From contig NZ_JBCDMV010000014.1 of the NCBI RefSeq assembly GCF_038433135.1, forward strand, positions 62,001 through 126,000: a DNA stretch of 64,000 bases, read 5' to 3'. The DNA comes from Luteococcus sp038433135 (GTDB lineage: Bacteria; Actinomycetota; Actinomycetes; Propionibacteriales; Propionibacteriaceae). Shown here one piece after another: positions 62,190 to 64,000 of this stretch. Position numbers and translations under genes: made by a program. The notes beneath the pieces were generated by a model. That model saw nothing but the letters and a program-made list of their open reading frames with translations, ran no database searches and was not told where the DNA came from. Position 1 is the first letter of the stretch. Every line of letters starts with the position of its first letter.

Positions 62190-62776
62190 GCGCCCACGGG
62201 CTGGACGACCAGCGGCGTGAGACCACCCCCGACGACTGGCTGACGGCGATCACCGCGGCCAGCGGGGAGGGCTTCGGCTTCTTCGACTGGCTGGGCTGCG
62301 TTGACGAGATCGGCCGCGCCGACGAACTGCGGATCATCCTGCGGCTGGTGGACTTCACCAGCGCCCCGCCGCGCGGACTGCGACTGCAGACCCGGATTCC
62401 CCGCGAACAGCCGCGGCTGGTCAGCTGCACCGAGCTGCTGCCGGGCGCGGCCTGGCATGAGCGGGAGGTGCACGACTTCTTCGGGGTGGTCTTCGACGGG
62501 GGAGACCTGGCTCCGCTGCTGAACCATGCCCCAGGCGGGCTGGAACCGGCCCGGACCCTGCGCAAGGACTTCGTGCTGGCCGCCCGGGCAGCCCAGCCGT
62601 GGCCGGGTGCCAAGGAGCCGGGGGAGGGCGCCGCCGCTCCCAGCCGACGCAAGATGGCTCCGCCCGGGGTGCCGGAGGCCGCCATCTGGGGAGACCGCGA
62701 CCCGGACGCGCCGGCCCCCGAAGCCGCCGAGATCGCCGCCGCCGTCTCCGGTGGCCGGGTCAGGAGGCGTCGATGA
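62186..62776 (+). CDS. NuoC-like 30-kDa subunit, orphan
   Basis: 196 residues, overlapping the NuoB-like gene by 4 bases. The diagnostic 30-kDa motif is present as LLPGAAWHEREVHDFFGVVF, followed by LRKDFVLAARAAQPWPGAKE where NuoC has RKDYPL. The N-terminal part (FGFFDWLGCVDEIGRADELR) also resembles NuoC. The C-terminal 50 residues are Pro/Ala/Arg-rich. It would join the NuoB-like and NuoI-like proteins. Confidence 0.78.
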   Translation: MSAHGLDDQRRETTPDDWLTAITAASGEGFGFFDWLGCVDEIGRADELRIILRLVDFTSAPPRGLRLQTRIPREQPRLVSCTELLPGAAWHEREVHDFFGVVFDGGDLAPLLNHAPGGLEPARTLRKDFVLAARAAQPWPGAKEPGEGAAAPSRRKMAPPGVPEAAIWGDRDPDAPAPEAAEIAAAVSGGRVRRRR

Positions 62777-63240
62777 CCGACCCGACGATGGGTTCGACAC
62801 CCCTCGACAAGCTCGGGGATGGTGGGTGCGACTGCGAGAAGCCGAAGGTTGGCTCGGGGGCCGAGCCCGTCGAGGCCCCGGCCCCCCAGACCCGGCACGG
62901 CTCCATCCGGCTGATCGAGGCCAACTGCACCTCCTGCATGATCTGTGCCCGGGAGTGCCCGGCCTGGTGCATCCAGATCGACTCGCACACCGAGCAGGTC
63001 ACCGGCGAGGGCGGCGCCCCGATCGGCGGTGCCGCCGCGTCCGCCACCAGCGGTTATGCCCGGGCCCGCCAGCGCTCGGTCAATGTGCTGGATCGCTTCG
63101 AGATCGACTGGTCACTGTGCATGTACTGCGGCATCTGCGTCGAGCAGTGCCCCTTCGACGCACTGGAGTGGGCTGGCCCGCACGTCGCCAGCGCCGACAG
63201 CCCGGAGGCCCTGCACCAGGGTCGCGAGCAGCTCCGGTGA
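62773..63240 (+). CDS. NuoI-like 2[4Fe-4S] ferredoxin subunit carrying dispersed repeats
   Basis: 155 residues from the ATG overlapping the NuoC-like stop. Two cluster motifs are ANCTSCMICARECPAWCIQI and CMYCGICVEQCPFDALEWA. Before them, about 40 residues of low conservation contain CDCEKP and two inverted copies of the dispersed repeat, read as TPLDKLG and AEPVEAP. The repeats therefore make up much of the N-terminal extension. Between the two clusters is a Gly/Ala insert. Confidence 0.8.
   Translation: MTDPTMGSTPLDKLGDGGCDCEKPKVGSGAEPVEAPAPQTRHGSIRLIEANCTSCMICARECPAWCIQIDSHTEQVTGEGGAPIGGAAASATSGYARARQRSVNVLDRFEIDWSLCMYCGICVEQCPFDALEWAGPHVASADSPEALHQGREQLR
62801..62816 (+). repeat. Dispersed repeat variant CCCTCGACAAGCTCGG inside the NuoI-like gene
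   Basis: It differs from the 15-bp consensus by one base (A for G in CAAGC). It is in frame (TPLDKLG) and faces the inverted copy at 62861 with about 44 bases between. Confidence 0.75.
62861..62875 (-). repeat. Dispersed repeat variant (CCGAGCCCGTCGAGG on the plus strand) inside the NuoI-like gene
   Basis: It differs from CCGAGCCTGTCGAGG by one base, is read in frame as AEPVEA, and is the inverted partner of the copy at 62801. Confidence 0.75.
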
Positions 63241-64000
63241 GCGTCGCCACGAACGGGTCGGTGATCTCAGACCTGGAGTTCCACTGGGGCAGTGTGCGGC
63301 GCGCCTGGGGAGTGCGGCATGTGCGTCGCGGCGCCTACGGCACCGCCCTGATCACCCTGGGCTCGCTGACCCCCGCCTACCTGCCGCAGAGCACGCCGTG
63401 GTGGCGGGTGCTGCGCTGGCTGCACTTCACCGGAACGCCCGCCCGGATCATCGGCACGCTGCTGGTGATGGCGGGGCTGATGCTGCTGGTCGACTCCTGG
63501 TTCCGGATGCGCCCCGGCGCCCAGCCCGACGGCGAGGAGGTGGCCTACACCCACCTCAAGCACTGGGCGGTGCTGGCCATCTGGGGTGCGCCCTTCCTGC
63601 TGGCCCCACCAATCTTCAGCCACGACGCCTATTCCTATGCAGCGCAGGGTTGGTTGATCCACAACGACATCAATCCCTACCACGGCAATGTGATGTTGCT
63701 GCCCGGCTCCTTCGCCGATCAGGTGGCGTGGGTCTGGCGTCGCACCCCCGCACCCTATGGCCCGTTGAGCCTGCAGATGCAGCACCTGATCGTCGATGTC
63801 TGTCGCTTCGATCCCTATGTCTCCGCGTTGGCCATGCGGATCCCGGCGCTGGTCGGGGTGGTGCTGATCGGGCTGCTGGTGCCGCGGATCGCGGTCAAGC
63901 TGCGGATCAATCCCGCCGACGCCGCCTGGATGGCCACGCTGAACCCGGTGCTGGTGATCGACTTCATCGGCGGCGCGCACAACGACGCCCTGATGGTGGG
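63237..64000 (+). CDS. MptB-type polyprenol-phosphate-mannose alpha-1,6-mannosyltransferase, 3' end beyond the window
   Basis: 254 residues are visible from GTG, which overlaps the NuoI-like stop by 4 bases; the frame is open to the window edge. Membrane segments are seen from about residue 33 on. The first large loop has the GT-C catalytic-type motif FSHDAYSYAAQGWLI followed by NDINPYHGNV and RRTPAPYGPLSLQM, characteristic of the MptB family. A later FIGGAHNDALMVG is also family-typical. The enzyme extends mannan chains of lipoglycans on the outer membrane face. Function is unrelated to the redox genes it follows. Confidence 0.88.
   Translation, partial: MSVATNGSVISDLEFHWGSVRRAWGVRHVRRGAYGTALITLGSLTPAYLPQSTPWWRVLRWLHFTGTPARIIGTLLVMAGLMLLVDSWFRMRPGAQPDGEEVAYTHLKHWAVLAIWGAPFLLAPPIFSHDAYSYAAQGWLIHNDINPYHGNVMLLPGSFADQVAWVWRRTPAPYGPLSLQMQHLIVDVCRFDPYVSALAMRIPALVGVVLIGLLVPRIAVKLRINPADAAWMATLNPVLVIDFIGGAHNDALMV

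Overview
The window is about 70% G+C, uses GTG starts often, packs genes with 1-8 base overlaps, and carries an actinobacterial 7Fe ferredoxin, DUF6297 and MptB-type proteins, succinylase-branch dap genes, KorAB and a full menaquinone pathway. This points to a high-GC Actinomycetota, most plausibly a Propionibacteriaceae-like organism; the family-level guess is inference. No rRNA, tRNA, CRISPR array or intact insertion sequence was seen.

Layout. Bases 1-6910: the tail of a possible HNH/DUF222 protein, a DinB/TIGR03086-like protein, aminopeptidase N, a VanW-type envelope protein, ferredoxin FdxA and the aminotransferase DapC. Bases 7035-14503: a lower-GC block. Six tightly overlapping minus-strand genes encode a small secreted beta/gamma-crystallin (I36)-like protein, a lipoprotein, an adaptor with a peptidoglycan-binding insert, an ABC ATPase, an FtsX/MacB-like permease and a GT-C-like membrane protein. 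A NarL-type regulator diverges from them and its histidine kinase lies tail-to-tail with it. This is the best candidate here for an undescribed system. Bases 14633-21798: a lysozyme-like secreted protein, DapD, PTS-dependent dihydroxyacetone kinase DhaMLK, a GDPD-inositol monophosphatase fusion and an MFS exporter.

Bases 21883-52563 are devoted to menaquinone and respiration: MenE, MenA, MenC, MenD, MenG, MenF, a geranylgeranyl reductase (MenJ-like), the complete 14-gene nuoA-N complex I operon, and a long-chain polyprenyl diphosphate synthase. Interspersed are a TM0106-type RecB-like nuclease, a DUF6297 ABC pair and a DUF2207-like cytosolic protein. Bases 52627-56440 form a serine-catabolism unit (LysR regulator, SdaA, serine transporter) with a good LysR T-N11-A site. 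Bases 56503-61665 carry an M13 metallopeptidase and KorAB (2-oxoglutarate:ferredoxin oxidoreductase). Divergent from korA is an orphan trio of NuoB-, NuoC- and NuoI-like genes, followed by an MptB-type mannosyltransferase that runs off the window.

Two patterns cut across the window. Many genes have a TANNNT -10 hexamer exactly 6-7 bases before the start codon, which predicts leaderless transcripts. A 15-bp dispersed repeat (CCTCGACAGGCTCGG and its complement) occurs both between genes and in frame inside menD, menE and the NuoI-like gene.
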